NCBI GenBank assembly: GCA_963965975.1
Contig: OZ014412.1
Coordinates: forward strand, 13,778,849 to 13,842,848
Direction of reading: 5' to 3'
From: Xestospongia bergquistia
Lineage: Eukaryota; Porifera; Demospongiae; Haplosclerida; Petrosiidae
DNA: 64,000 nucleotides
In this document: positions 48,103 to 60,057 of the stretch, in pieces
Layout: each line of letters opens with the position of its first letter
How positions within the stretch are numbered: the stretch's first letter is position 1
Notes under the pieces: model-generated
The model's database searches: none
What the model saw: the letters and a program-made list of their open reading frames with translations, nothing else
Told to the model about the DNA's origin: nothing
Program-made: the position numbers and the translations under genes

Positions 48103-48169
48103 TAACAAATGACTTAATTACTGTCATGTATTATATTATAATACATGACAGTAATTAAGTCATTTGTTA
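48103..48169. mobile_element. 67-bp perfect palindrome with 33-bp arms
   Basis: TAACAAATGACTTAATTACT... pairs perfectly with its reverse complement around a single central T. The outer bases are TA on both sides. It sits in the intron next to the middle ankyrin exon. It is probably a very young mariner-type MITE. Confidence 0.8.
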
Positions 48170-48335
48170 AATACATACTCTATAGAACTTATATTATTAA
48201 TTAACAAGTTATAACTAGTATATATCATTATTATACAACAGTTGTAAAATAGCTAAACATGATATTAACATAATAACATTAAGTGTACACAATATCAGAT
48301 ATGAAATGGAAACAAAATATTAAAATTATCAACAT

Positions 48336-48685
48336 CCCTTAGAGGACTACGCCATTTTAAAATATTTCACTTAAAAACATTAAGATTAAGGTGAAAACAG
48401 AGAATAGGAATTTGCTGATGAAACAACCAGCGCATTATGCTTCAATTTCTGTTCTCTTAATGGCAAATTGATTAGACTATCAACCACTATGGTATGTTTG
48501 TTCTAGAGACCATTACCATTGGACACTTGAACACACATGATGTCCTTAACAAATTAACAAATTAACAGCAAAACTTATAAGAACAGGTAAATAAGAAACA
48601 TTTTTAATTAGCATTCCACGTGTCACAAAATTAGTTTTAATGAAGGTGGGCGTATCACGAATTTGTGACAGTGGTCCTCTAAGGG
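48336..48685. mobile_element. 350-bp MITE with CCCTTAGAGGAC ends
   Basis: The left end CCCTTAGAGGACTACG and right end GTGGTCCTCTAAGGG are inverted repeats. Only AT is duplicated outside. The end sequence resembles CCCTTACAGGAC of the PGBD-like elements at 13.3 and 20.1 kb. A longer relative lies at 52793-53376 and a diverged piece at 41432-41660. Confidence 0.7.
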
Positions 48686-49703
48686 ATATATATCAGGTAA
48701 CCTATACTATCCAATAATGAGAGCATTGATATCATTCTACTGTATTGATTCTATTGCTAAATGAGTTTTCTGCATATATTAACATATTAACATTACGTAA
48801 TAAATAACTTGTATTGTTTAAATTTTATGTAACAAAGACTAGAAACTAAATATCAAAACATATTCAAGTGTATAATATCTGACTTGTCTTCACAACCTAG
48901 GACACTTCCAACATACTACTAAGCTATAGGATGAGTAATCTGTACTGGAAGCTTATGATGATAATACACAAATAAACCACAATTTATAGTGTTTGATAAA
49001 AAAGAAACGCAGTGGCTATAGATCTAGCAGCCGGATGCAATAACTACAGTTATTAATCCGGAAATTATTAATTAAGTAACTTAAACATTAATAAAAATGG
49101 CGACGAAGCAGGTGCCTTCACATTGGAGAGTTCCACAGACTTTCCTTTGAACGATACTTCGATAGATCTTGTGTGCTTTACCGTTGGAGAAAGGTTTTCC
49201 TCGTATCACCATTTGAAAGAGAAAGTTACAGCATACGAGAAGGCGAAATCAATTCAATTGAGTCACAGTGACTCAAAGATACTTCAGGCTGCCAGTAAAA
49301 GATTTCCACTTAAGGCTGCAAAAGCTAATCAAGACTTAGTTTACTACTACATCAATCTTTCCTGTGTGTTTGGTGATAAAAACTATCAGGATAAAGGAAA
49401 GAGACCTAATCAGAGGTCAGTACTGATATGTTTGTGTAGTTTGTATAGTTAGGTCTAAACTTCACAATGTTTTTTATAGTACTATTAAGCAAGAATGTAA
49501 GGTGATGATCAAACTATCTCTAAGTGATGGTGGGCAGCATTTGGTTGTCACTGATGTTAATGAAAACCACACCCATGATGTTATCAAAGTATCATTACCT
49601 GATTATTACTATGATAACTTGATTAAATAGTAAATATCTTATCACCTTCCTCATCATCGGATGTTTGACTGTGAAACAAGGAAGGAAGCAGAAGGGTTTT
49701 TAA

Positions 49704-51658
49704 CCCTTTACGTGCATGCGCAAAATGATGTCATTAATTGCCAAAGCCACACGTTTTTCAAGTATTAAACGGTTTGGGAAGAAGACACTTATAATAATGT
49801 AAATCTCTATTTCAAAGTATTTGGAGATTTTTTTTATCTGTAGAAGTGTTGACTAGACCTCTTATTGTGTTTTAGATGTCTTACTTGTTGTTTACAAAGG
49901 TTAGTTACGTACACACTCATCACATCAATCTGTCTATATTACAAGTGACTTTTTCCTTTTTTTCATGAGATTCAAAGACTGTTAAGAGCTTTTAGCATTT
50001 TAATATACTTTTACAAATACCTAATATTTATAGAGCAATATCATATATACATATTTATAGATTATTATAATTTATAATTAATTAGTTCATGGTATCGTTT
50101 GAAACAAGTATCTACATGTAATGGTGGGTTATTTGTGCATGTCCACAGAAATATATTGTGTCATGTCTTTGTCCTTTTTTATGGTCATTACATACAAGAC
50201 GTCATCTTCGTTTTGTCCCATGTTCAATGTAGTGTCGTCCTTGAAAACGTTCGTCTGGTCTTGTGGGGCGCATCAGCTGTTTTCTGAAATCTCCTACAAC
50301 TAACCCATCACAAAGACTTACTACTATCTGTCGTCTGTAGTCAACGTACGTGAGAGGTTTGTTAACTGACATTTTGTACATGATGTATGAGTTTACAATG
50401 GCAACTTCAAACAACCAGAACATGAGCTTTCTCCACCACTTGACAATATGTCTTCCAAAGGAATAGTAGACAGCATGTTGGTCTGTTTTGTCCACTCCAC
50501 CCATGCTCTGATTATACTTGTGGATAACAAGTGGTTTTGTTTTCATTTCTCAACGTCTACAATTGTCAAAGTTGCTGTATGTACAGTTGATAGCATTAGG
50601 ACTGTTTTACCTTTGTCTCTCCAACCTAAGACCAACTTCTTTCTGTTCCTCCAAGCCCTAGTTTCCCCTCTTCTTACTTTCACCGTGTTCTTTCTGACTG
50701 CTTTAGGGAGTTGCTTTCTGTTGCTAATGATGGTACCAGTGTATCCTTTATCGTTCTTTTCCAACTCATCTGCCAAAGGAACACTAGAATAGAACCTATC
50801 AGCATAAATGTGGTGACCTTTGCCAGGGTATTTTTCAGCAACAGTAACAACAACCTTGGCTAACAGAGGGAGATCATCATTACAGCTGGAGAGACGGGCT
50901 CTCATCTCCTGCCCAGTATAAGGAAGGATGTTACAAATATAACCAGTCTCACTATCAGCAAGTACAAATGCTTTTAGTCCCCATTTTGTTTGTCTTAGAG
51001 GACAGTATTGTATGAAACTAACTCTGCCCTTGAAGCCAATCATAGTTTCATCAATTGAGAGCTCACAGTGTGGATAGTATATTCTTTGAAATCTAGCAAG
51101 AAGGTGATCTAAGAGAGGATGAACTTTATTAATTCGGTTTGTAAGTGGTGCTTTCTCAGGTATATGAAGCATCCAGAATATTTCCTCAAATCTATTTTGA
51201 GAAAGTACATCGTGACAAAATGGTATGTAGCTTTTTTTATGAAGATCGCCATCATTGGAAGATGTCTCTATCATTTGTTGTAAATAATATTTCTGTCTTT
51301 TTACATATATATTTACCTTCATCAAAAATATCACTAAAGTCTGATACATCTGATTCGTCGCTAAATACCCTTGCAATAACGTCATCAGTGGTAAGAGCCA
51401 TATCTAAACAATGAACACTATCGTCGTATGTATTTGCAGCTGCAAAGCTTCTGTATATCGACTCTTATTATACGAAAGGAACATGATTTTACAAGAAAAC
51501 AATCGAAGAATAGCTATTCTAAATGTGCTTCAGATCTGTGTAGACAGTTACAAGCAAAAGACAAGACAAAAAAATAAGATGGTAAGTCCGCGACGCATAT
51601 ATGCGTTCTTGGCGCTGTCATTGATTGCCGCATAAATGCGTTTTTGGCGTGTAAAGGG
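49704..51658 (-). mobile_element. piggyBac element, TTAA-flanked, nested in MULE
   Basis: TTAA lies at 49700-49703 and 51659-51662. The ends are CCCTTTACGTGCATGCG on the left and CCCTTTACACGCCAAAAACG read inward on the right. The 1955-bp element has subterminal palindromes (GCATATATGC and related near 51596). Removing it restores continuity of the surrounding MULE transposase. Confidence 0.9.
50095..51401 (-). pseudogene. PGBD/piggyBac transposase, internally deleted and frameshifted
   Basis: First exon 51401-51317 starts MALTTDDVIARVFSDESDVS, an acidic leader. After a GTAAAT donor the frame resumes directly at VLSQNRFEEIFWMLHIPEKA, so about 200 residues of the usual N-terminal domain are missing. 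The catalytic core shows ELSIDETMIGFKGRVSF, TKWGLKAFVLADSETGY, HIYADRFYSSV and SMGGVDKTDQHAVYYSF, with all expected Asp present. A one-base shift at ~50543 splits the core. The Cys-rich tail (LVCNDHKK ... FCGH) is out of frame near 50100-50200. Confidence 0.88.
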
Positions 51659-52792
51659 TTAAAGGTGAAAGTTAACAAGAAGTTGGTTCAACAACATCTT
51701 CGGGAAGGTTTTTACACTGCAAGACATTAGCAACATACAGACTGGACTGGTAAGTAAAGAGGATGAAAATAATCTAGACGCTCTTGTTAAGAAGTTAAGA
51801 GATATATCAGGTATATTAATATCATTATTCACATGTACATGTATGTGAATTAAATCTTTTTATTTTTGTCAATTGAAGTATTCACTGATACTAGCAACAC
51901 TTTTACAGGCTTATTGTTACAAGACTGTATTATGAATTCTGTCTTTGATTTGAATCCTGAGGTAATTCTTGTTGATGCCACTTATAAACTGAACAATTTC
52001 AGAATGCCTCTGTACTTATTGATGTCCAAAAGTTTGAAAAAGAGGCTGACCTAAGGCTCTGATAAATCAATTATAGGATTGACAAAGAAGAGAAAGTGTG
52101 AAGCAAATAAACCAGTACCATTCTTGAGAAACACTCCTCAAGAAAGAAAAAGGTGTGATTATTTATCATTATGCTTTCTTTCACTCTCTACTCTTTATAC
52201 AGTGATTCTATCTTGGTATGTTGATGTTGAAGTAGCTAATAGTGCTATAGCAGATAATAAGATAATAGAAGAGAATGATATTGAAGTTAGACCAGAAAAG
52301 ATATCTGTCTCATGTTTGGACGAGAATGTTTGTTTGGAAAGTTGTAGGAAGTATTGTAGTCAGGTCACTTGGTCAGCACTAATGAATGTTGTGGACATCC
52401 TTTAGGAAAACCCCATTTGGTACTGTTAAAGATGCACTAATCCAATTCATGATGAAAGTCAAGCATCAGTTGTCTGTGATTGCTATCTTAATTGGTATCA
52501 TCTTTCATGCTTGGATATGAAGAACCCACCAAATTTAAGTTATGGTTTTGTAGGAAGCGCTATGATTGATTACTTGACTTGTATAAACTCAACTCTTAAT
52601 GATGAGTGTTGTTTTTTATGATAATGATAATAATGAGACTTAAAAGGAACAAAGTTAAAAATAATTCTTTACTTTCTTTCATGCTTATTAATAATTATTA
52701 ATATCATTAACTGCTGGAACAGCGCATGCACAAACAAACTTCCGGATTAATAGCTGTAATTATGCTGCAGGACTAGAGCCACTGCCTTATAT

Positions 52793-53376
52793 ATATTTCA
52801 CTTAGAAACCTCAAGATTCAGGCGAAAAAGAAAATGGGAGTTTGCTGATGAGACAATTGGAATATTATACTTCAATTTCTTTTTCTCAATATCAAATTAC
52901 TTTAGTCCATCAACCACTATGGTATGTTTGTTGTTCTTGAGACCATTTCCATGAACACTTGAACACACATGCTGTCCTTAGCAATGAATACAGGTTACTA
53001 GTTTTGTAATACTTTTAACTTGTGTAATTATGTGAACATATTATATATGAAATGGTACAATTTATTAGTTTGAGTCAAGCATGACATTTAGGACTTCATT
53101 ATTAACTTCATTATCAAGTTACTACAGTCATAATCATAACTGCTCTCTTTCTCTGTTTTAATATCTGAGTAATATTCAAAAACCTGATCAAAATTACTTG
53201 TTGTTTTATAGTAGTAATTATTGAATATTATATTGTTAATTTTATATAACAAATTAACAGCAAAACTTATAAGAACTGGTAAATAAGAAATATTTTAAAT
53301 TAACATTCCACGTGTCCCAAAATTGTGGTTATTAATGAAGGTGGGCGTGTCACGAATTAGGCAGGTTTGTCACAGT
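52793..53376. repeat. Longer relative of the MITE at 48336
   Basis: Shares 'caaccactatggtatgtttg' and 'gaaggtgggcgtgtcacgaa' with 48336-48685 but has ~230 bp more in the middle. It lacks clear ends and abuts the MULE right end. Confidence 0.65.
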
Positions 53377-53762
53377 AAAGTATCAAAGAAGACCTCAAAA
53401 GGTCAAGCCACACATTCTATATTACAAGACTTCCCTCCCTCAGATGAAACTCCACCAGCATCTCCACGGCAACCATAAATAATGTGTATGATCTCTTCTC
53501 AGTCAGAGGCAAGACCAACCCAACTGCTTTGACAATTCATGTAAACATGGCAGTCCTTCCCATGGAACTAGACACAGGGGCTTCTCTATTCTTAATTAGT
53601 GAGGATACTTATAAATCCATTATACTCTGTTCTAGTTGAGAAAAGCTCTTCATTAAAAAAAAGGTGTTATATGCATGGATGTAAGGTGAGGAATTTCCTT
53701 ACCTTTTATATACAATTAGCGCTGAAGCACATTTTAATTATATTCATTATTTGTTCACGTGA

Positions 53763-54720
53763 ATGTCATACGAACACACCATGTTTTCTCTCATGATGCC
53801 AGCGGGAAAGAGATTGAGATCACAAACAAAGGAGGTTGTTGTGAATCTCTATGATTATTTTGAGGAACTTGACAGGCGTAAACGGACTGAAGGATCTCTG
53901 AAACAAACCTCTGATGCTACAAAACTTTCACGTACCAGCACGGAAGGAGAAACTTAGTACAGGGAGCTGCCTTTTCAACTCCAACAAAGAGGTGCAGCAT
54001 CTCCAGACGCTTGTTAGTTGATGATTTTGATCATGAAGCCATCAGACGAAAAATATACCACCTCTATTGGGGCAATGAGCACGTGTCACTGTCCAAGTTG
54101 CTTGTTGTATTGAAAGAGGATAACCTCTTTCACAGTCAGCAGTCAACCCTCCACATCTTGCTAAGAGGAATGGGTTTCAAGTGAGTCACCATAACTTTTC
54201 TTATGATGCCCATTAATATTATACTTTATAGACATAAGAGAGTATATGACAGACACCACTACTATGAACAACCACACATTATGGAACAGAGGCATGCTTA
54301 CCTTTGTCGAATGATGACAAATCGCAAGATTAGCTTCAGGCAAAGGGAGTTGAATTCCTAACAAATGCCTTGAAAGCTGAATTGTATAGCATCATATAAA
54401 GATTGAAACCTACCCCTCGCTATGTTGTTGATGACATGGCTGTTGGTGCAGGTAAGAACTCAGTCAAGATAACCTTTGTATTTATTGATATGTACATCAT
54501 ATAGGGCATGAGGTGGTCCAACTCCCTGTTGCTCACTGCACTCTCAATCCTGTTGATTTGGCATGGACATAGGTTTAAGGTAACATCAAGGCCAATACTC
54601 GTGCATTTAATCTCTGTGAGGTTGAGCAGCTGGCATGGGAAGGCTTCAACGTTGTGACACCTGACCATTGGAAGAGCCTCATTCAACATGTTCAGATCCA
54701 CTTTGAAGACCACTATTGGT
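53763..54720 (+). pseudogene. Decayed DDE transposase (Tc1/IS630-like) nested in gypsy 3
   Basis: Pieces read VVVNLYDYFEELDRRKRTEG, LLVDDFDHEAIRRKIYHLYW, HVSLSKLLVVLKEDNLFH and HSQQSTLHILLRGMGFK, the helix-turn-helix pattern of Tc1/IS630-type N-termini. Further right come RQRELNS and, at the end, VVTPDHWKSLIQHVQIHFED, typical of the C-terminus of such proteins. The catalytic centre is not readable. Flanking gypsy protease sequence on both sides shows that it is an insertion. Confidence 0.6.
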
Positions 54721-57572
54721 ATATATAGAGTATATGTAGTAGTGTTACTGATAAGTTGAAACCTTCAGATGTTTCCTTTCACACCTATACAGGAGAAACA
54801 TTGGCTGTTTTAGGATACGTAGATGTCGAAGTTAAATATGAGTCACAGGCCTTTATCCTTCCATTAATTGTTGTGAAAAGGCAAGTTTATTTGGATGGAA
54901 CTGGCTTGAGAAAATTAAACTAAATTGGTTTCCTATTCACACTGTCACTATATCATCTCATTTAGATAATTTATTACAAAAACGTCAAAGTCTTTTTCAT
55001 AATCGGCTAGGAACTCTACAAGGGTTTCGTGCTTGATTAACTGTAGATCCGACAGCACTAACTTCTTTTTTCAAACCTTGACCGGTACCATATTTACTCA
55101 ACGAAAAAGTTGAGAAAGTATTAGAACGGTCACAAAATCTGGGTATTATTATACCAGTATCATTTTCAGATTGGGCTGCTCCAATTATTCCTGTTATGAA
55201 AAGTGACAATAACATTCGTATTTATGGTGACTACAAGGTGACTATTAATCAAGCCTCTCAGCCAGACTCCTATCCATTACCTCATGTTGATGACTTCTTT
55301 GCAGCTCTGTCAGGTGGAACTATTTTGTCAAAATTCGATCTTAGTCATGCATACTAGCAGATATTACTTGATGATGAATCAAAAAAATTACGACAATCAA
55401 CACTCACAAGGGATTGTTTTAGTATCATAGATTACCTTTTGGCATTTCTACTGTTTCCATGTACCACCATTTCAATGTACAATAGAGACTCTCCTAACAA
55501 AAGTATGTGTCATATTGATGATATTTTGGTTGCAGGTGTTGATGAACAGGATTTGGGCATGTCTTGAACATAATATAGGCCAAGTTTTAGAACAATTAGA
55601 AGTTGCTGGACTTTCTCTGAAGAAGTCAAAATGTGTTTTTATGACAAAATCGATGGAATACCTTAGTCATGTCATTGATGCTAGTGGCCTTGCCCATCAA
55701 GCAGTATGGTAAAAGCCATTAAAGAGGCTCCAGAGCCTACTAATATTACTGAATTAAAGTCTTTTTTTAGGGCTATTTAATTATTATAACAAGTTTCTTT
55801 TTAATCTGTCAACAATTTTAGCTCTATTGCACACTTTACTCTGTAAAGATACTAAGTGGAAGTGGCCTAGCACCTGTTCTTGCACACAAAATGTATGATA
55901 ATAGTGAGAAACCTATTGTTTTTATCTCTCGAACCTTGTCCTCTGCAGAAAGAAATATTCCCAGCTGGAGAAGGATGCATTAGTAAATGTTTTTGCTGTA
56001 AAACGGTTTCATCAATACTTGTATGGTAATGCATTCAAATTCTATTCTGACCATCAGCCTCTGAAACATCTCCTCAAAGAGTCTCATCAGATTCCAGTTA
56101 TGGCATCCTCCAGGATACAATGATGGGCTTTGACATTGTCAGCATATCAGTACACCATTTAACATAGACCTGGTACCAAAATGGCAAATGTTGATGCCTT
56201 AAGTCGACTTCCACTACCTGAATCACCTTTATCAGTACTAATCCCTGGAGACATAAATTTGGTCCTAGAGCATCTCTCAGACAATGTTGTCACTGCCTCA
56301 TAGATTAAATTGTGGACCGAGAAAGACCATGTATTAGCGAGAGTTCGTTGCCTGGTCCAAACTGGGTGGACTATAAGTGACCCTGGTCCTGATATTCTTC
56401 CTTACTTTCAATGTCACACATAATTATGTGTTATAGATGGTTGTGTACTTTGGGGATCAAGGGTGACTATTCCTGAAGAAGGGAGAAGGAACATCATCGA
56501 ACAACTGCATGAGACACACCCAGGAGTGAGTAAGATGAAAAGTTTAACTCGTTCATTTGTATGGTGGCCTGGTTTAGACTCTGACATTGAAACTGAAGTT
56601 CAACAGTGCAAGATTTGTCAACTGCATTGTTCAATGCCAAATGAAGCTTCTTTTGCACCCGTGGGAATATTCCAGTCAACCATGGGTAAGAGAACATATT
56701 CATCATATTGGTCCTTTTTAGGAAAATTGTATCTCTTACTAATTGATGCCCATTCTAAGTGGATGGAGGTCCATGTTGTTCCTTCAACATTGACTGAAGC
56801 TATCATTGACAAAAATCAGAATTATATTTTATACTCACTAATTCCTGACCAATTAGTATCGGATAATGGATCTGGGTTCACTAGTCAGGAGTTTTCACTC
56901 TTCATGAAAAAGATTGTACACATTGACTTCTCCTTACCATTCTAGCTCAAATGGTTTAGCTGAGTGTGCTGTGCAGACTTTTAAGAATCAAATTCGGAAA
57001 TTGGAAGGTGACGTTTAAAAGAGAATTTCAAAGATTTTTATTTAGATATCGACTACTCCTCAAAGTATTACTGTCTCTCACTTGCTGAACTACTAATGGG
57101 TCAGAGACTTCGTTCTCATCTGGACCTACTCCATCCAGATACATCTTGTAATGTGATTAAGAAACAAGACAAGTTGACAGCTGTTACTAAACATTGTTGA
57201 AATTTTCATTGGTTGATTGTTTGTATGCAAAAAATTTCAAAGGCCCTGACAAGTGGAGTCCTGTCACTGTAACACATATTACTGGTCCTGTCTCATATCA
57301 GGTACAAATTTCTTCTGGCACCATTCAACACCATCATGTTGATCACCTTCGTTATCGCTATCCACTGAACAGTGACGATCAAGAGTCAAATGACTTTGAT
57401 GATTGGCCTTTTTCAAGTACTACATCAACTACTGATACATCCTCAAACCTAGAACAAGGTCATGGTCAATCGATATTGCATCATCCACTACCTCCTCTCT
57501 TCAACATTCTAATAGAACCCGCAAAGCATTTGATCGTTATGGACCTAACTTTTCAAACTAGAATGGGAGGAA

Positions 57573-57782
57573 TGTTGTAACTTATTTCTTATGATTGTTA
57601 TTTCTTGTGATTATTATGTGATATGATGATGAAATTATAGTTGGTAACTTCCTGTTTGGTATGTATATATCTCAGTTTTGCTGTGTAAAAATCATTATTT
57701 TAAATTGTCATTCGTTCTTGTTCAGTGACTATGTTCAGTATCTAAAGGGATCATTCCTATTCGTTTACTACCGGTCGTAACA
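57573..57782 (+). repeat. Putative 3' LTR of gypsy 3
   Basis: Starts TGTTGTAACTTATTTC after a purine-rich stretch (AGAATGGGAGGAA) and ends GTCGTAACA. No second LTR is found in the window for comparison. Confidence 0.6.
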
Positions 57783-57849
57783 TGTTGTAAGTATCCTCAA
57801 TCCTTCCATTCTTTGTAATCTTATCCTTTTAGGTGATTTCATATTCCTA

Positions 57850-59275
57850 TTGACACTGCTTCTGGTCCTTACAGTATCTCCTCTATCATGTTCCACAACA
57901 CAGCTCATAGTATTTCACTTCCTCTTTCCCTTATTTTCAATTCCTCCCTCTCACCAGACATTTTGCTTTCAGATTGGAATAACTCTAATATCATATCTAT
58001 TACTAAATCAAAAAAATCACCATCCTCTTCAGACTATTGTCCAATATTTCTATGTTCCCTCCCAAGTAAAATTCTGGAACATCACATGTTTAATTATCTG
58101 TGAGACTTGTTCTACTCATAAAATCCTTTCTAATTGTCAGTTTGGTTTCCAACATGCATTCTTAACTGAAACAGCTCTATTATCCATTGTCTATTCTTGG
58201 TTTTCTTCATTAAATCTCAAAAAAGAAATGCATGCAGTCTTCTCTGATCTCACAAAAGCATTTGACTCATTCTCTCACAAGCCTCTACTCAACTTATCTT
58301 CACTCAACCTTCACCCTCTTCTTTTGTCTTGGCTCAATAGTAATCTACAAGGCTGTACTTAAGAAGTAATTGTAAATCGTTCTCTTTCTTCTAAATCTCA
58401 AATCACCTCTTGTGTACCCCAAAGTTTAATTCTTGGTCTTTTCCTATTCATCATCTATATAAATGATATTGATAAACTACCCCTCCTCTATTCAGCAACC
58501 CTCACCCATTACGCTGATGAAATTCTTCTATTTTAAGAAATTTCTTCTCCATATTCAATATTGCTGTTCAATCAAAAATCAATCTCATTACACTGTGAAT
58601 TAGCTCTCATCATCTCAGTGTCAACTAAAAAACCGAATACATGATCATCACACGTAGGTCTCTCTCTTGTTCAACCTCCCTTACTCCTCTTTTCTTAAAT
58701 GATTCTCAACTTGAACATGTCAATTCATTTAAATATTTTGGTGTTATTATCACCTCTAATTTATCATGGTCTTCTCACATCCAGTCTGTCCACTATAAAG
58801 CTTGTCAAACCATTGTTATCATCTACTGTAACTTCTATCAGCATGCTTTTCCTTAAAGTCTTTTCACTTATATTGCTCTCTTATCATTCCCTATTTAACC
58901 TACCACTCCTCTCTTTTTGGGACCCACCACTTTCTTTTATCAATTCTGTAATTCCTGAAAAAACACACAACAGTTTGCCCTAAAAATGTGCTCCCATAAG
59001 TGGGACAATGATTACTTGTCTTTTCTCCCAAATTTAAACCTTCCACTCCTCTCCACTTGTTGCTCTCTTTCTAAATTATGCCTTTTCTGTAAAATTACTA
59101 ACAATCTCCTTTATTTTCCTTCTAATATTTTATCCACAAATCTCCTCCATATTATACTTCTCATCACTTGGACTCTCTCACCTTTAACATCCCTTTTTTT
59201 CACTCATCTGCTTCACAAAATTAACTTGTCACTTCTATGCTCTCTCTGTAAAATTCACTTCCTTATCATGTGAAA
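57850..59275 (+). pseudogene. Non-LTR retrotransposon (LINE) reverse transcriptase, decayed
   Basis: Frames in order: ISLPLSLIFNSSLSPDILLS, SKKSPSSSDYCPIFLCSLPS, KILEHHMF (57888-58100), then AVFSDLTKAFDSFSHKPLL (58245-58290), 'VPQSLILGLFLFIIYINDID' and YADEILLF, where the usual YADD reads YADE. The downstream region has 'VNSFKYFGVIITSNLSWSSH' and a C-terminal 'NLNLPLLSTCCSLSKLCLFC' stretch, as in CR1/L2/Jockey-like elements. Frameshifts occur every 100-250 bp. No endonuclease domain is seen, so it is 5' truncated. Confidence 0.75.
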
Positions 59276-59849
59276 TGTAGCTCATCTTTAATCACTTTTA
59301 ATGCAAAGTAAATATGCTTATTTACTAATCATCACTTGCTATCACTTATCACATAAAAACATATCAGATACCATCAATAACTTATTTTTATCACTGTCTT
59401 ACTAATCATGCTATATATATATCCAGTATTTTAATAATAATTTGTTTATTATTATTCTATTCTTTTGTCCCCTTTAAACTAGTAATAGCTATTAGGCTTT
59501 TATTTTGTCAATACAAAAATGGTTGTCATTGCAATGTCTGTGCAGCAGATGCAACGAGGCCTCCATACATTGTCAATGAGCGAAACATTTGTCTCATTTC
59601 TTAGAATAAACATAAAAACAAAGGTTGTTCAAATTTGATCTTGAATGAATGTGAAAACTTTGTTTAATAACAACAAAGTTTTTATAAAGTTTTATTATAA
59701 TATTTTTTCGATATACTGAAAATGTTACAAATTCGCAAAATTACTTATATTCATATTGGGTTACATTTGGTGATACTATAATTCACACAATAGTGTTGAC
59801 AACTCTACTGTCATCATTTGTATATGAAAACCTGTTAAGAAGTGATATG

Positions 59850-60057
59850 AAGTGAGAGTGGTCTAGACTATGTGACAAATCTGTAAATGCTGCTAGACAA
59901 GCATTAGTGTGATCAAAGTTTAGTATATTATAATCCAATACTACCCATTGTTCTAACAATAGAGGCCTCTCAATGTGGTATCGGGGGTGTTGTCACATGT
60001 GTTTAAAATTGTCGGTGAAAAGCCAATTGCTTATGCATCTAGAACTTTAGGTATGAT
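59850..60057 (+). pseudogene. Gypsy RNase H scrap
   Basis: A short decayed stretch: 'EASQCGIGGVV' followed in another frame by VGEKPIAYASRTLG. This is the start of a gypsy-type RNase H with the first Asp lost. The neighbouring 59280-59850 and 60060-61240 contain no recognised feature. Confidence 0.55.

Larger units (their letters stand above)
49100..52404 (+). pseudogene. MULE/ZSWIM-like transposase, split by piggyBac insertion
   Basis: The first exon (to ~49415) contains DLVCFTVGERFSSYHHLKEK, a zinc-cluster-like FAR1/FLYWCH region continuing with LSCVFGDKNYQDKGK. The next exon (49480-49628) has CKVMIKLSLSDGGQHLVVTD and NHTHD, then a stop. After the piggyBac insert come VNKKLVQQHLREGFY (51661-51720), DISNIQTGLVSKEDENNLDA, and at 51866-52050 the MULE core start NPEVILVDATYKLNNFRMPL, with the first catalytic Asp in VDATYK. 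The tail 52079-52404 is basic, then acidic. The DDE core after this Asp is missing. The element cannot be autonomous. Confidence 0.7.
49010..52789 (+). mobile_element. MULE/ZSWIM-type transposon with nested piggyBac
   Basis: Ends start CAGTGGCTATAG (49010) and its inverted partner (to 52789), with a shared 'tattaatccggaa' block; ~50-bp gapped inverted repeats. No target duplication is detected. The element carries a broken plus-strand transposase interrupted at TTAA by a piggyBac element (49704-51658). Confidence 0.75.
53390..57782 (+). mobile_element. Third gypsy element, 5'-truncated and decayed, with 3' LTR
   Basis: Begins in the gag-protease linker (VYDLFSVRGKTNPTALTI) and shows protease LPMELDTGASLFLISED near 53570. 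It is interrupted by another transposon relic (53763-54720), then resumes with 'TGETLAVLGYVDVEVKY'. RT follows at 55089-55740 (SDWAAPIIPVMKSDNNIRIY, HIDDILVAG with the two Asp kept), RNase H at 55760-56230 (FYSDHQPLKHLLKES, NVDALSRLPLP) and integrase at 56463-57120 (HETHPGVSKMKSLTR, VSDNGSGF). Many stops and shifts. A TG...CA repeat at 57573-57782 is taken as the 3' LTR. Its 5' LTR and most of gag are absent. Confidence 0.82.

Noticed and set aside
54420-54713. 97-codon minus-strand ORF
   Set aside because: Antisense to the decayed DDE transposase, which has recognisable motifs on the plus strand.
57783-57900. Second LTR or solo LTR after gypsy 3
   Set aside because: Only a short TGTTGTAAG echo follows the putative LTR end; no extended match.
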